Source of the DNA: Wuchereria bancrofti | Taxonomy: Eukaryota; Nematoda; Chromadorea; Rhabditida; Onchocercidae | DNA length: 64,000 bases | NCBI GenBank assembly: GCA_005281725.1 | Contig: SSBO01000001.1 | Coordinates: 3,952,399-4,016,398 of the forward strand | Direction of reading: 5' to 3' | In this document: one piece after another, positions 26,201-36,678 of the stretch | Position numbering within the stretch: the first letter of the stretch is position 1 | Layout: every line of letters begins with the position of its first letter | Translations under genes and position numbers: made by a program | The notes under the pieces: model-generated | Seen by the model: the letters and a program-made list of their open reading frames with translations, nothing else | What the model was told of the DNA's origin: nothing | Databases searched by the model: none

Positions 26201-27620
26201 ACAGTGTCAAGTGGTATCTTTCATCTTATTTATGCAAGTTTTAGGAAAATTTTGCATTTCATATACCTTATAAGATTTATCTTTATATTTTTCATATGTT
26301 TGCACCGAATCTTTCTGTTTCGAGAAAAAGTTTTATGCGATATCTTCCTATACATAAATTTTGCTAAAATACTCTTTCGCAGTTAAGTGCCAGATTTTTC
26401 CAGTTCTATTCATTCTCAATCAAGAACGTTTGTTTATCGCCAACTACCTTTTGCACACAGCAACTGTTACCGTTTTGCAAAAATATTGTTTCTCTTTATT
26501 TCCGTTCCACTCTTGCTTCTTTTGAGATAAAAATTCTGCATCTGAATTTGTGATTTTCTAGTCAGCAAACCAGTTCGAAGTTTTAGATTATTTTACATTA
26601 CTCTATATAATTGTTTCTTTCAGTGAAAATTTTTCAGGATGACAATGATAATTCTCCTAGATTCACTTTGTCAGAGTTACGTGAAGTACTACAAGAGAAG
26701 AATTTGTTGAAAGGCAAAGTTTTGGAATTGGAAGAGGAACTTGAACAGTTGCGACCGTTACGCAGACGAGAATCTGTTGCAAGTGATTCTAGTAGAGAAT
26801 TTGATAGGTATTTTTTAATATTTGAAGAATTTCTTGTTGTGAAGAAATTATTGTTAATTTTGAAGAATCCTATTTTTTATTCTGAGCCAAAATATTTTGT
26901 TTTTCTGAAGATATGACTCCACATCGCTCAAGTTATGGAAGCACGAACTGCGTAATTTGTTTTGCAATTCTCATTATTGTAATTCAGATCTATTCAAGCA
27001 GAAGAATATGTCGTTTATGGGCCAATCAACAAGGAGCCTGAAGAAAAATTATACCCGTGGAAATATGAACGAAAAGAAAGCGGCGTGCGAAAGTTGTATG
27101 CTTTACTTTATAAAAAGTTACAGAAGAAATAACTGTGTTTTTCATTTGTTTCATATGCAGCTTACACTGTGGAAGGACGATAAAGACTAGTTAACATGAA
27201 GTCTTGAGAATCTGCCGATTATTAAAGAACCTCGTGGAAGTTATCAAAAAGGTATTTTGAAACTTTAATTTCGGATCGTTTTGTATAAAAACATGAAAGT
27301 TTGCAACGAATGTTATGTTTTTGATGATGCACATAGAAAACCATTCCTGATCACTGTTTTGACACTATATGAGGAGAGCATGTGGAATTTGTCTAGTTCA
27401 GTCCATGAATTAGTCCCCCAACAAGTCAAATAGTACAGAAGTTAGTCATTGAACACCTCCTTAGGAGTTAGTTGAAATTTATAAAATTTGTAATTGCAGT
27501 TTCCGATTTTTCTTCAATAAAGAGAGCTTCAGTAGCGGTGGTTATAGCCCTGTGCATGCCTCCAGCAGTCCAATACCATCAATGCGCTCGATGTCATCGT
27601 TTTCCGGTCAAGCAATTTAG
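23224..27620 (+). CDS. RILP-like protein (RH1 and RH2 domains)
   Basis: RILP/RILPL proteins are coiled-coil adaptors: RH1 binds motor or dynein-related partners and RH2 binds GTP-loaded Rab GTPases, linking vesicles or the ciliary base to the cytoskeleton. Eight exons join in phase: 23224-23373, 24455-24598, 25055-25187, 25551-25669, 26007-26210, 26638-26807, 26988-27092 and 27500-27620, giving 381 residues, near the size of RILPL1. The RH1 motif VYDLAASIGKDFERIIDEFG is in exon 1. A long heptad-rich coiled coil fills exons 2-5. The RH2 motif FTLSELREVLQEKNLLKGKV is in exon 6. The tail KYERKESGVR leads to FRFFFNKESFSS, the conserved aromatic C-terminal stretch, in exon 8. If intron 7 is not removed, the protein ends early at 27132 with a different tail. 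The first of two adjacent ATGs is used here. Confidence 0.88.
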
Positions 27621-28604
27621 ATTCATATTTGTTAGTTATGACGACCTTTTGTGTTGCTTCTTGGTAAGGTTGCACAATTAGGTTTCCCTTGCTTACTGAT
27701 TTATGCTTTCTGGTCTTCCTATTGATTATTCCCAATTATTGCTTCTATGTTTTTATTTAAATTTGAAGGAAATTTCAAATTTTAACAAATCGTAAGATTT
27801 TCAAGACTTTTCGGCTTTTTGCATTATTGTAAGCAACCAAATACATTTAATTAAAGATATTCGACGAAGAAATCTTACAAAAGATGGAAATCTTCCAAAG
27901 GGAGGAAGTAGCATATTTGAAATTATAACATTCTTCGATCTTTTTCTTCGACTCAAGCAAGGACGCCGTGAAAGTTAGAGAGAGTGGGACAAAATTTTTA
28001 ATGGGGAAATTTAATGATGTAATTTACGTAATTTTTATCTGCTTTTGCCTCTTTTAAATATTATTTTTCAAAGAGTATGGAACAAATGTTGAGCCAAAGA
28101 GGTCGTCGCTGTTATATTTTACATTTGTTTACTCTTCCTTCACGACACTAAAAATAAGCTTATTTCATGCTGTATATATTTGTATGTCTTTGTTAGATGT
28201 GTATTTTTTTGTGCTCGCTATTTCCTGGGTATGTATAAAGGAAAACAATACTTCTGCTTGCTTATTGTTTTTTCTCTAGTCAGTTCTAGTAAATTTGTCA
28301 TAAGCTAAGGCTTTGTGCGAGCAGTAGTTAGATGAACTTATGGACTGAGCGTTGTTGAAATGTTTTTTCGGAAAACTGATTTCAGATGAAAGTTTCGAGT
28401 GTTTTGGAATATGGTTTTTTTTATCCATTGCAGCTTAACAAGTCAATTATAAAAGCATATAAGTATACCGATGATTGTGACTTGTTTCCATTCATTTTCT
28501 GGCTAAACTCTGAGAACAAAATATCTGACTAGTTTTTGTATTTATTTTAAACTGCAAAATAGTGATACTGCAAATGTTTGGGCCTTTTTTGACGATATTA
28601 AGAC
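27621..28604. other. Convergent intergenic region
   Basis: About 1 kb of AT-rich sequence between the stop of the RILP-like gene (+) and the stop of the unrecognised minus-strand gene. It presumably holds both 3' UTRs. No coding or structural signal seen. Confidence 0.5.
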
Positions 28605-29789
28605 CTAGTTTCGTCTTATATTTCTTCCTCCCCGTCCATCATTTGACGCTGTGTTTGTTGCTGCTGTTGTTGATCCAGACCGAGCTGCTTCATCATTGTT
28701 ATCATTCGAATCTTCTGAATCTGGCGATTCCGCAGTTCTGAAAATTATGACAAGAAGATATACAAATCACTTGTTAAGTGCTGAGCTGACTGCTATCCGG
28801 TAGTCCCAGAATACGGAAGATTGCAGGAATTAAATTTACTTAATTTTGATGATAAGCTACCTATAAATTATGTCGGAAGAAATTCCACTTTTTTAATTAC
28901 AACTCACGTAGATGTTTCTTGGTGTCGTCCTGCAGATGTATCTCCTTGGGTTGGTGTAATAGATTGAGTATTTGCTTGTGAGGATGTTCTTCCAACGGAC
29001 TGACTTAGATTTCCCCTTCCATTTCTTGATATCACCACGTAATTTGGACGTGATCGATCGTTGGGACGCTCTGAATGGCTGCCTAAAACTGAAATTATTA
29101 CCAGAATTTATAGTGATAAAAACGAATTGCTCGTACCACTCAAAGTTCCCAAGATTACAAACTGAATTTCTGAGAATTATTATACGAAATACCAATTTGG
29201 TTAGGTGGTACTGGTAATTGACTAGCAGTATTAGGTGTCACCACATTGTTGCTAAGATTTTCAAGTACCGCCAAATCCGTAGGAGCTCTACCACCAAATT
29301 CTGCGTTCAGTTGATCATCAATCATTCGCTCGAAAAATCCTGTGCAGAAAAATCAAAGAATTTATTGTTATACGGTAGGTAGTAAGCTATCGATTAGTTT
29401 TTGCAGATGATATGTAACTTGTTGGTTGATGTGAAGGCTGTAATTAATTTTAAGTGAGATCGGTTATCATTAGATTTCAGTGTTTAATCCTCTTGTTTCT
29501 TCGATTATTTAGTTGCTGTTTGATTTTGTAACTAGTTCTGATTCTCAGTTCAAGTTAAAGTTTTTCAAATTCTAACTGTTCGAAATTCTAATTCTTATAA
29601 TGTTTCCTTCACATTTTTTATCTGCTTTAATGTTGCCTGTTCACTTGCAATAGTAGCCATCATTATTTCCCCAGGATCCTCATTTGGTGGTACTTGGATT
29701 TGTGGAACAGCATGTGGTTGAAGGACTGGAGATTCTTCGGTTGCCGTAACTTCTGTGGCTTCCTCAGCTGTGTCCACGTTTTCGCTCAT
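28605..29789 (-). CDS. Unrecognised Ser/Thr/Asn-rich protein
   Basis: Four minus-strand exons are visible: 29613-29789 (starts MSENVDTAEEATEVTATEES, acidic), 29193-29339 (contains FFERMIDDQLNAEFGGRAPT), 28908-29088 and 28605-28737. The last three join in phase and end in an Asn/Ser/Thr-rich tail rich in GGRN and SEDSND with stop TAG at 28605. The first exon ends in phase 0 while the second needs one preceding base, so a small exon in 29340-29612 or a different first exon is missing from this model. The protein looks largely disordered apart from the short hydrophobic helix FFERMIDDQL. No family recognised. The F-box gene lies upstream on the same strand about 0.5 kb away, close enough for a nematode operon, but no linking signal is seen. 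Confidence 0.55.
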
Positions 29790-30344
29790 AAAAAACCACC
29801 AACCAGGTACCTAGCATAACTTTTGCATTCTTTTAAAAAACCAAACTATAACTTTTTTTAAATTCAAATCCCTTGATGTTCTTCATATCTTACTACAGTC
29901 ATTTGTCATACTTTATTATTTAAATATATGTCATATTTAAAGTCATTTGTCATATTTTTAAATTCTATTGTAGAAAATGATTTAAATAAATATTTGTTTG
30001 TGGCGCATTGATCTGTATTACAAACTACGGAAGTATTTCTTCTTGATTACCGGATGTGGATATTCAGTGTTGAAATGTTTGTATGGTTGCACCCAAACCA
30101 TATGTGACAACAACTCACAATGACCATGCATCCATTCTTGCTGATATAGTGAGTCTGTTCGTTTGCAAAATGTCACCTCAACGGAAATTTCAAAAGTTGA
30201 ATGAGTTTTAACACAAAGTAGACTTGTTCATGGGATGTTAATTCTTCTTGTGTTAGCAATTATCATTCACTGTTTGTATTCATGCACAACAAGGAGAGCA
30301 AAGTTAGGTTTGAAAAATTTAATACGTAGAGGAAATTACTTACC
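29790..30344. other. Spacer between two minus-strand genes
   Basis: AT-rich interval. A splice donor (minus-strand AAG|GTAAGT, about 30338-30345) leaves the last recognisable F-box gene exon toward this region, so at least one 3' exon of that gene probably lies here, but I cannot identify it. Block A of the local duplication starts at 30197. Confidence 0.4.
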
Positions 30345-32477
30345 TTGAAATGTAATTTTCGAAACTCATCATTTTTCAAATCTCTAGCTACCATATGGGT
30401 AGGGTCATGCAAACATAATTCTCTTAACGTAAGCGGTAGCAATTTCTTCATAAAATATCGTGTCTCAACTATTTCTGATTCGTAAACATATACGGAGAGA
30501 TATTTGGCGGTGAGTTGTTGCAGCATTCGACATTCTTGATACAATGGTTTACTACTCAGTGATAGAAGTGATGGCGGTAACGTCAGTTTGCACAAGCACC
30601 TCAAATTGCCTTAAATTAAAATTCCGGTGATTAATTATTTGTGCGTGATTGTTAACTGTATGCAATTCTCGCTTTAATGCACATGCGAATTGCTAAAGTG
30701 CGCAAAATTCAATAACTCACATTTTATAAATGCATTCTTTTTCACTGTGAGCGATGTTTAAAAAATGCAAACATTAGTAGTTTATTGTAACTATGATAGC
30801 AACTGATAAACTTGTTAAATGGTTTTCCTCTTCTTCTTTCTCATTAATTAAATAACTGATAATTGACATTTATTATTAAATTCCAACTCACACAGTGCTT
30901 TCAGATAAATGACACCATCGGGTGTATGTACCAAGGTGCCCATAAGGCATAGATATTTTAACGAATTCGAATATTTGTCGGAGATCTTTTCCATAGCCAC
31001 TGCTGTCAACGACACGCCCTGTAAAAATGACAGTGATTGTTGTTGTAACTTCTCCTCACAAAGCTTTTTTACTGAGACTTACCTCAATTTTATAGCTGTA
31101 CAGTTATCATGTCAGATCGAGTATGATGTACTAAAGCCTCTTTCAGTCTCATCTATCAAAGTAATGCATATTTCGAAAAATTTCTGCTATTCAATAACTT
31201 CTAGTCTTTTGAAATTTAATATGAAATTTTGTAACCTGTAATTTTAACATTCTAATAGCATTTGCTTGCAAATTCTCTATGTGTTCCCCACGTATTACAT
31301 TTGTTGCTTTGCGTGGAGTATCAAATCGTTTTAAAATACGTAAAACCAGTAATCTCTTGATTGAAAATATTGCTTCTATTTTTTCGTGTAAATTCGATTC
31401 TCTAAAGAGGAAAACTAGTTAATTAAATTCTATAATAAGATGGAAATATAATTCTATTCTATAATAAGAAGTTATGATTGTATAACACGAAGTGGCAGCT
31501 GTACCGGTGGTATCAAAGCCTAGAAAAATGGCAGAAACCTAAAGCGAAACAAATGATACTCTTTTGTCTTGTCGATTAAGATTAGTAGTCCAAGCTGCAA
31601 TTGACCGTGGACTAGTTAACATTTTGGGATTCTTCATAGACTTCAATTTTAATGGTATCAGATAGTGCAGTGAAAGGCATACAATATCGATGATTCTTTT
31701 CATTTTAGGTAGCAGATGATCCCACGCAATTTATAGCATTTTACGATGATTCAATTAATTTATAGGGAGATCAAGAGGATGTTAAGTCTTACTTATCAAA
31801 AATATCACAAGGTAGAGTGAGTTCTCGAAGGTTTGATAAACAGCCGAACGATGTAGCAGGAATTGTGCGAATATGGTCCATGCTACTAATCACAAGCTTT
31901 TGTATAAACGGGGAACTGCGAAGTGCTTTCGCTAGTTTGTTAACATCCTGAATAAGACTATTTCAGTTGGTTGACTAATATTAAGTATTTTCTATAATAT
32001 TAGGCATTTTTGCTCGAAATACAACTATTACGATAACTAACTTGGAAAAAGTAAATGACAAACTAGCGTTGTATTAAATGGACAGCAAGACATGTGTTGT
32101 GAAACATACGGTATTTTCCGTACTATTATGTATTTCCAATATGTAGCGATCAGAAGAGAGAACAATGCCTACTTTGTGTGCCGTAATACGATTAATATCA
32201 CTCCACTGTAAAAGTTTTAGCGATACAATGCCCAGATGAACGACGACACATGTTTCATGATTCAAACTACTTAAAACCATTTTGATCATTATTAGATTAG
32301 CACCAATAGAAAGCAACAAACTGGGTGTAACAAATTATACAAGCGTTTATTAATAATAGAGAATCGAGCCCTTTCTCTAGGCGCAAGTTGTTCGAATATT
32401 TCTACAATCGTTTCATCCGACAGCATTCCATGAGTTTTCTCGACGAGCAATTTTTTATCACCACCAATCGGTTTCAT
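30345..32477 (-). CDS. F-box / leucine-rich-repeat protein, copy 1
   Basis: F-box proteins recruit substrates to SCF ubiquitin ligases through Skp1. The first exon reads MKPIGGDKKLLVEKTHGMLS then ETIVEIFEQLAPRERARFS, an F-box core, with start at 32477. A following stretch at about 32119-32319 continues in another frame. Further exons at about 31788-31949 (LRR-like, with ATSFGCLSNLRELTLPCDIF), 31237-31403, 30900-31020 and 30345-30610 (with LLPLTLRELCLHDPTHM) give irregular leucine-rich repeats. A donor after 30345 shows another exon should follow. The frame change between the F-box and the next segment has no clean intron, so either the model or the gene is imperfect. The same arrangement occurs in copy 2. 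The closest relationship is to nematode-expanded F-box families; no specific orthologue is claimed. Confidence 0.65.
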
Positions 32478-32525
32478 TATACAAAACAGGAATGAAAATT
32501 TGAAATTACCAAATACTTTTAACAA

Positions 32526-33807
32526 ACAGCAATAGCCATCCTTCTCTCTTTTCCATCTAATTATTTCTTTAGAAACTGCAATTTCGATTTAAAAAAAGAT
32601 GCCTTTAGGATGGACCAGCAGGTGCAACATGCAAAATGACTTTCAGAAACAACTGAGATATTTTTTTGTATTCTAGTGGTGACACATACTGCTACAAAAT
32701 AATATAAAAAAATATTTCCTAAGTAAGAAAGTTCTCAGAAATGTACACTCAGAAATACACTGAAATACACACTCAAACTGAGATATACAATCAAACTGAA
32801 ATTTTGGTTTTATTTGGTAGTTTCAGATTTTTGTTGTTATTTTGTACAATGGAAGTAAGGATAAAAAAATTTCTTGTAGTTTTTTAAATGGGACGATTAC
32901 ACAAGTATTAGATGCAACTTACATGTAGGAAAAGGTTTGGCTCTCTACTATTAATTAACTATTCTAGCTATCTCCTGGCGCTAATCTATTGGCCAGAAAT
33001 TGCTTTAATCACAAAATGTGGGATTAAAATGTGGAAAACTACAAATAGTGAAGGAACATGTACTATAAGTAAGTAACATGCAATTGGTATGATTCAGCAT
33101 ATCGTTTGACTTATTACTGAATTTGTCCCGAAATGAGGAATAAATGACATAGAATTAGGGCTAAAGATTGTTGTGCAAAAAAGACAAAATGGCTTTGCTA
33201 CTCATTGTCCCAGTCACTTGAGTACATATTTCATTGGTGTGTTAAATACACCTTAGCTACACTCAATTATATTAGAATTCAGCAAATATTTGAAGGCAGT
33301 TCCTGTGACAATAACAAAGAGATTAATAAAAAAGACGATTAATGGAAAGTAGCAAACATATGATGATGACTTTATGAAAATTAAACAAAAACGAGACTCT
33401 ATGATCAAAAGGCGAAAAATTTTTTACACCGATCCAAAGGCTTATTTTGCGTGTTATTGTTTAATGTTGTGATGATGGACTGCATTATAGATGAAAGTGA
33501 TGCACTATATATGAACATCGTTACACAAAAAATTAAAAAAATTAACATTAGAGATCAAATAATGGAGCTTAAAGTTTTACACTTTTCCTACAATCGTTTT
33601 CTGCTTAATAAGTCTCAATTTATTCATTAATTTATATTTAAGGCACAAGTAGATTTAATAGTAATGTTGACGGATCGATCTTGTTCAGGATCAAATTTGC
33701 AGGAATTAATTAACTTATGTAAAATGATATTTCTAATCCTTTTTTAATCAATTCATCCCATATTTTATAGTTATATATGGTTGTGAGGAGGGGAAATAAA
33801 TATATTC
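32526..33807. other. Flank upstream of the F-box gene within block A
   Basis: AT-rich sequence with no coding signal. It includes short direct iterations of aaatacac(t/a)c at about 32750-32790. Its right end (about 33600-33810) resembles 43500-43667 at lower identity, an older duplication lying beneath the recent one. Confidence 0.4.
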
Positions 33808-34601
33808 CCGAAGAAAAATTGATGTGGGTTTTTTGTGTAGCGATGTTCATCTATAGTGCATGTTCAGCGACGACGGACCCCAATTTGCGGTATCAATTCT
33901 GAGAAAACAAAGTTGTTCCGATTATAATATTAAAAAAGTAAACATAATGAGATGTACTCATTTTTTTATGCTCATTTCTTTTTACTTTTATTCTAATTCC
34001 ATCTATCCAACTACCTCTCTTTGTTTATCATTCCTACTGACAATCTTGTCTATAGTGTGGAAACAATTTCTGAAATAGGCAGTTAGGCTTCTGATCAACG
34101 TAGTTTACTCGATATTGCCGTGATTTCATTTTCAAAAATTTGTGAATTTCGCCATTTTTGCATCTTAGAAATCAAATGGGTCAGGTGCCACACATAGATT
34201 TAATCTGCTATGGAGTGGACAAGGAGTCGAAGAAATGGTCTGCAAGACATCAGTTCTCAGAGTTTGAACACTGTCGCGAAACTCGAAATAACCCTCAAAA
34301 TATGTCAAATAAAATTGCATAATACTAAAATTAATCTTAATTGAACATTCTTTAAAGAAGTATAAAACTGTTTCAAATTGCATCTCATGTAAGCAATTAT
34401 TTATTCAGCACTCATCTTCCCATTGTAACTGAGTGATCGTTTCAACAGGTTATCTGTTTGTCTAGAATTTTTCAACCGTTAACAAAGGTGCATTGTTTAA
34501 TATGTTAAAAATTACTCTTTTGTTCCAAGTCAGATTTACTTGCAATGTCGAAATATTGTAAAGGTTTTCTAATCTAATAATCATTTTTATGAAAAACTGA
34601 C
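33808..34601. repeat. Duplicated block B, copy 1
   Basis: A 794 bp block that recurs at 43668-44461 at a constant offset of 9860 bases with no difference seen by eye. No gene recognised. Its right part (about 34310-34600) belongs to the R1 LTR-like repeat family described at 39990 and 44160. Confidence 0.9.
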
Positions 34602-34821
34602 TTTTTGCATCTTAGAAATCAAATGGGTCAGGTGCCACACATAGATTTAATCTGCTATGGAGTGGATGGACGACCGGAGTTAGAGATATGATCAGCAAAA
34701 CGTCAGTTCTCAGAGTTTGGATATAGTTCTGTGATAAGGTCCACTCATTTAACATTTGTTCTCCTTTTCTTTCTCTTTGTGAATATGTCGTGTATTTTTA
34801 TCAGGTCATTAGCACAACAAT
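34602..34821. repeat. Copy-1-only joint between blocks B and C
   Basis: About 220 bp that links B to C in copy 1. It begins with a second partial copy of the stretch at 34155-34225 (ttttgcatcttagaaatcaa and onward) and ends with sequence related to 44880-44960 (ctctgtgataaggtccactc). In copy 2 this place is filled by more R1 repeat plus the retroelement. Confidence 0.7.
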
Positions 34822-35266
34822 TCTACGCCATTCAACCATCTTCCTGCCCAGCCATTCACTTCTACAAAAATTATGATTTTCGTTTGTCAAGTACCACTAC
34901 TTTTTTATTGGCATGCAGCACTCAAATGCCATCACATCAGCAGCAAAGTTTCAGAAGACCGAATAGAGCAGACTCATTGGAACACAGAAGTGCTTACGAG
35001 CGAATACTTTTAAAATATTATAGATCACTTAGTTAAATTTTACCTAAGCTAAGAGACATTACTACTGCTTACCTAAGGCGTTATCGAAACTGAATATACC
35101 AGGCATAATGTTTTGTTTAATGTTCTGAATGAAGCAAACCAATGGCAATTTGCTGTTATATCACAGACGTTCTAATTTTAATCGATTCAAACTCCGTATT
35201 TTCAAATGAATGCATTGAATGTGACACGTAAAATTTATACGTATGTAAAGCAAAGACAAACTTACC

Positions 35267-35690
35267 AGCAGTGCACATTGAAACAGAGATTCAAGCTGGC
35301 TAGAAGCTCTCTGCTTATTTCTTCTATATACAGCTGTGTCATAGTGAAACGTGGAGCATAATATGAAAAATTACTTGCCTACTCTGTATTATTTGCTCTC
35401 AAAAGATATCAATCACCTCGTCATTTTAAATCCATTGAGCTTTCTGGACACTACAGGAAGAGAGAAATCATGTTGCCAGTCTTTCGTCATAAAGTTGTTG
35501 TTGCGTAAGGAAAGATGATGGAATTTGAGTTAATGTGTTCAATACCAGATTGATAATTATTCAGTTTCAGGGTGTAAATGAGCGATGTTAACCATTCAGT
35601 GGCTATCACAGTGTAAGAGCGCTTTATTCGTTCCACTACAGTGTACAACGGAAGGTGCATTATACTTTCCTTTGGAATCTCGTCTGTCAT
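35267..35690 (-). CDS. F-box-like gene fragment, copy 1
   Basis: A minus-strand exon starting at 35690 reads MTDEIPKESIMHLPLYTVVE and continues with RIKRSYTVIATEWLTSLIYT, which has the hydrophobic spacing of a divergent F-box. A second piece at about 35267-35390 (APRFTMTQLYIEEISRELLA) ends at a consensus donor (plus-strand cttacc at 35261-35266). I could not join the two without a frame problem, so the gene may be a decayed paralogue or have an exon I missed. It is transcribed divergently from P4H-1, about 1 kb upstream of it. Confidence 0.35.
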
Positions 35691-36249
35691 GTAATTCTTC
35701 TTATTCACATTTTTAAATAATAATTTTACGATCATTTTGTGCCTAATATTCAGAAAATATATTTGAAAAGTAGTATAGTGGGAAATATTACAATATTAGC
35801 GCTTTTGTCGGTAAAAACATATCGATTCTGGCTAAGCACTCAAGTGGCATTTCAATCTTACACATACATTCTTTTTGGATCTTATTATCATTGGTAGAGA
35901 AGCGTTAATTCTAACATTCTTACGTTGACAAACTTGATAAACTGGAAAAGTTGATAAACTTCAAAAAACTAAGATTATCATCAAAATACCCGGCCGGCCG
36001 TGATAGTGTTACGGTTATAAGGAAGTGCGTTACGGTTGCACGTAAAAAGGTGAAGGCAAATCTTCCCGAAACTTTTTTCCCTCAAAAGATAGAATGATGA
36101 ATTGCTGATGTGAGATGAATAGTTCACTTTCTGGTTGATCATTGCAATAAAATGAAATATGACTATAACTAGTTTTAATTCTTACGTGGCGCATCTTTTG
36201 ATCAGCATGCCTTCTTTCGCTCCTTCCTCTATTTTATAGTGCTTATGAA

Positions 36250-36282
36250 GGAAATGTGATGTTCATAAACCATCACATTTCC
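36250..36282. repeat. Perfect 12-bp inverted repeat upstream of P4H-1
   Basis: GGAAATGTGATG and its exact complement CATCACATTTCC are separated by 9 bases, about 400 bp upstream of the P4H-1 start. It could be an operator-like site or a cruciform; no factor can be named. Copied at 51561-51593. Confidence 0.5.
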
Positions 36283-36678
36283 ATAAAGATACAGATATTT
36301 CAATGCACACTACGCATACTTGACATTAATTGAAACTTGATTCTTTATCTAATTTCAATGTTATTTATGTTGCATAATTAGAACTAGCAGATCTGTGATG
36401 CTGGCCTTCAAGTTCTGGCGAAAGAAAAGGATAGCACGATGGTCTCAGTTTGACATGCTTAATATGTAGATAACAAAGTGGTGATACGTCATATCTTTAC
36501 CTTTACTGCATTCTCTACTATTTCACACTGACTTCTCATTTCCTACATTTCGTGCAAAACATGTACAATACAACCATATTTCTTTATAACATATTCGGTT
36601 CTCTTAGCATACTGCTTCGAATTTACGTGTTTTGCATAAGTGCAGAAAGGAATGCTGGTATGAATGCATTGCAGGAAA

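Larger units (their letters stand above)
30197..33827. repeat. Duplicated block A, copy 1
   Basis: About 3.6 kb that recurs at 52782-56363 with no difference seen by eye except near its left edge, where copy 2 has one substitution and a 49-50 bp deletion carrying an N. It contains the F-box/LRR gene and its upstream flank. The right edge ends in the 20-base string ccgaagaaaaattgatgtgg, shared with block B. Confidence 0.9.

Noticed and set aside
34731..35036. Plus-strand 101-codon frame with a signal-like N-terminus
   Set aside because: The hydrophobic start comes from repeat sequence at the B/C joint and is absent from copy 2. The C-terminal part looks protein-like, but no splice model or family supports it.
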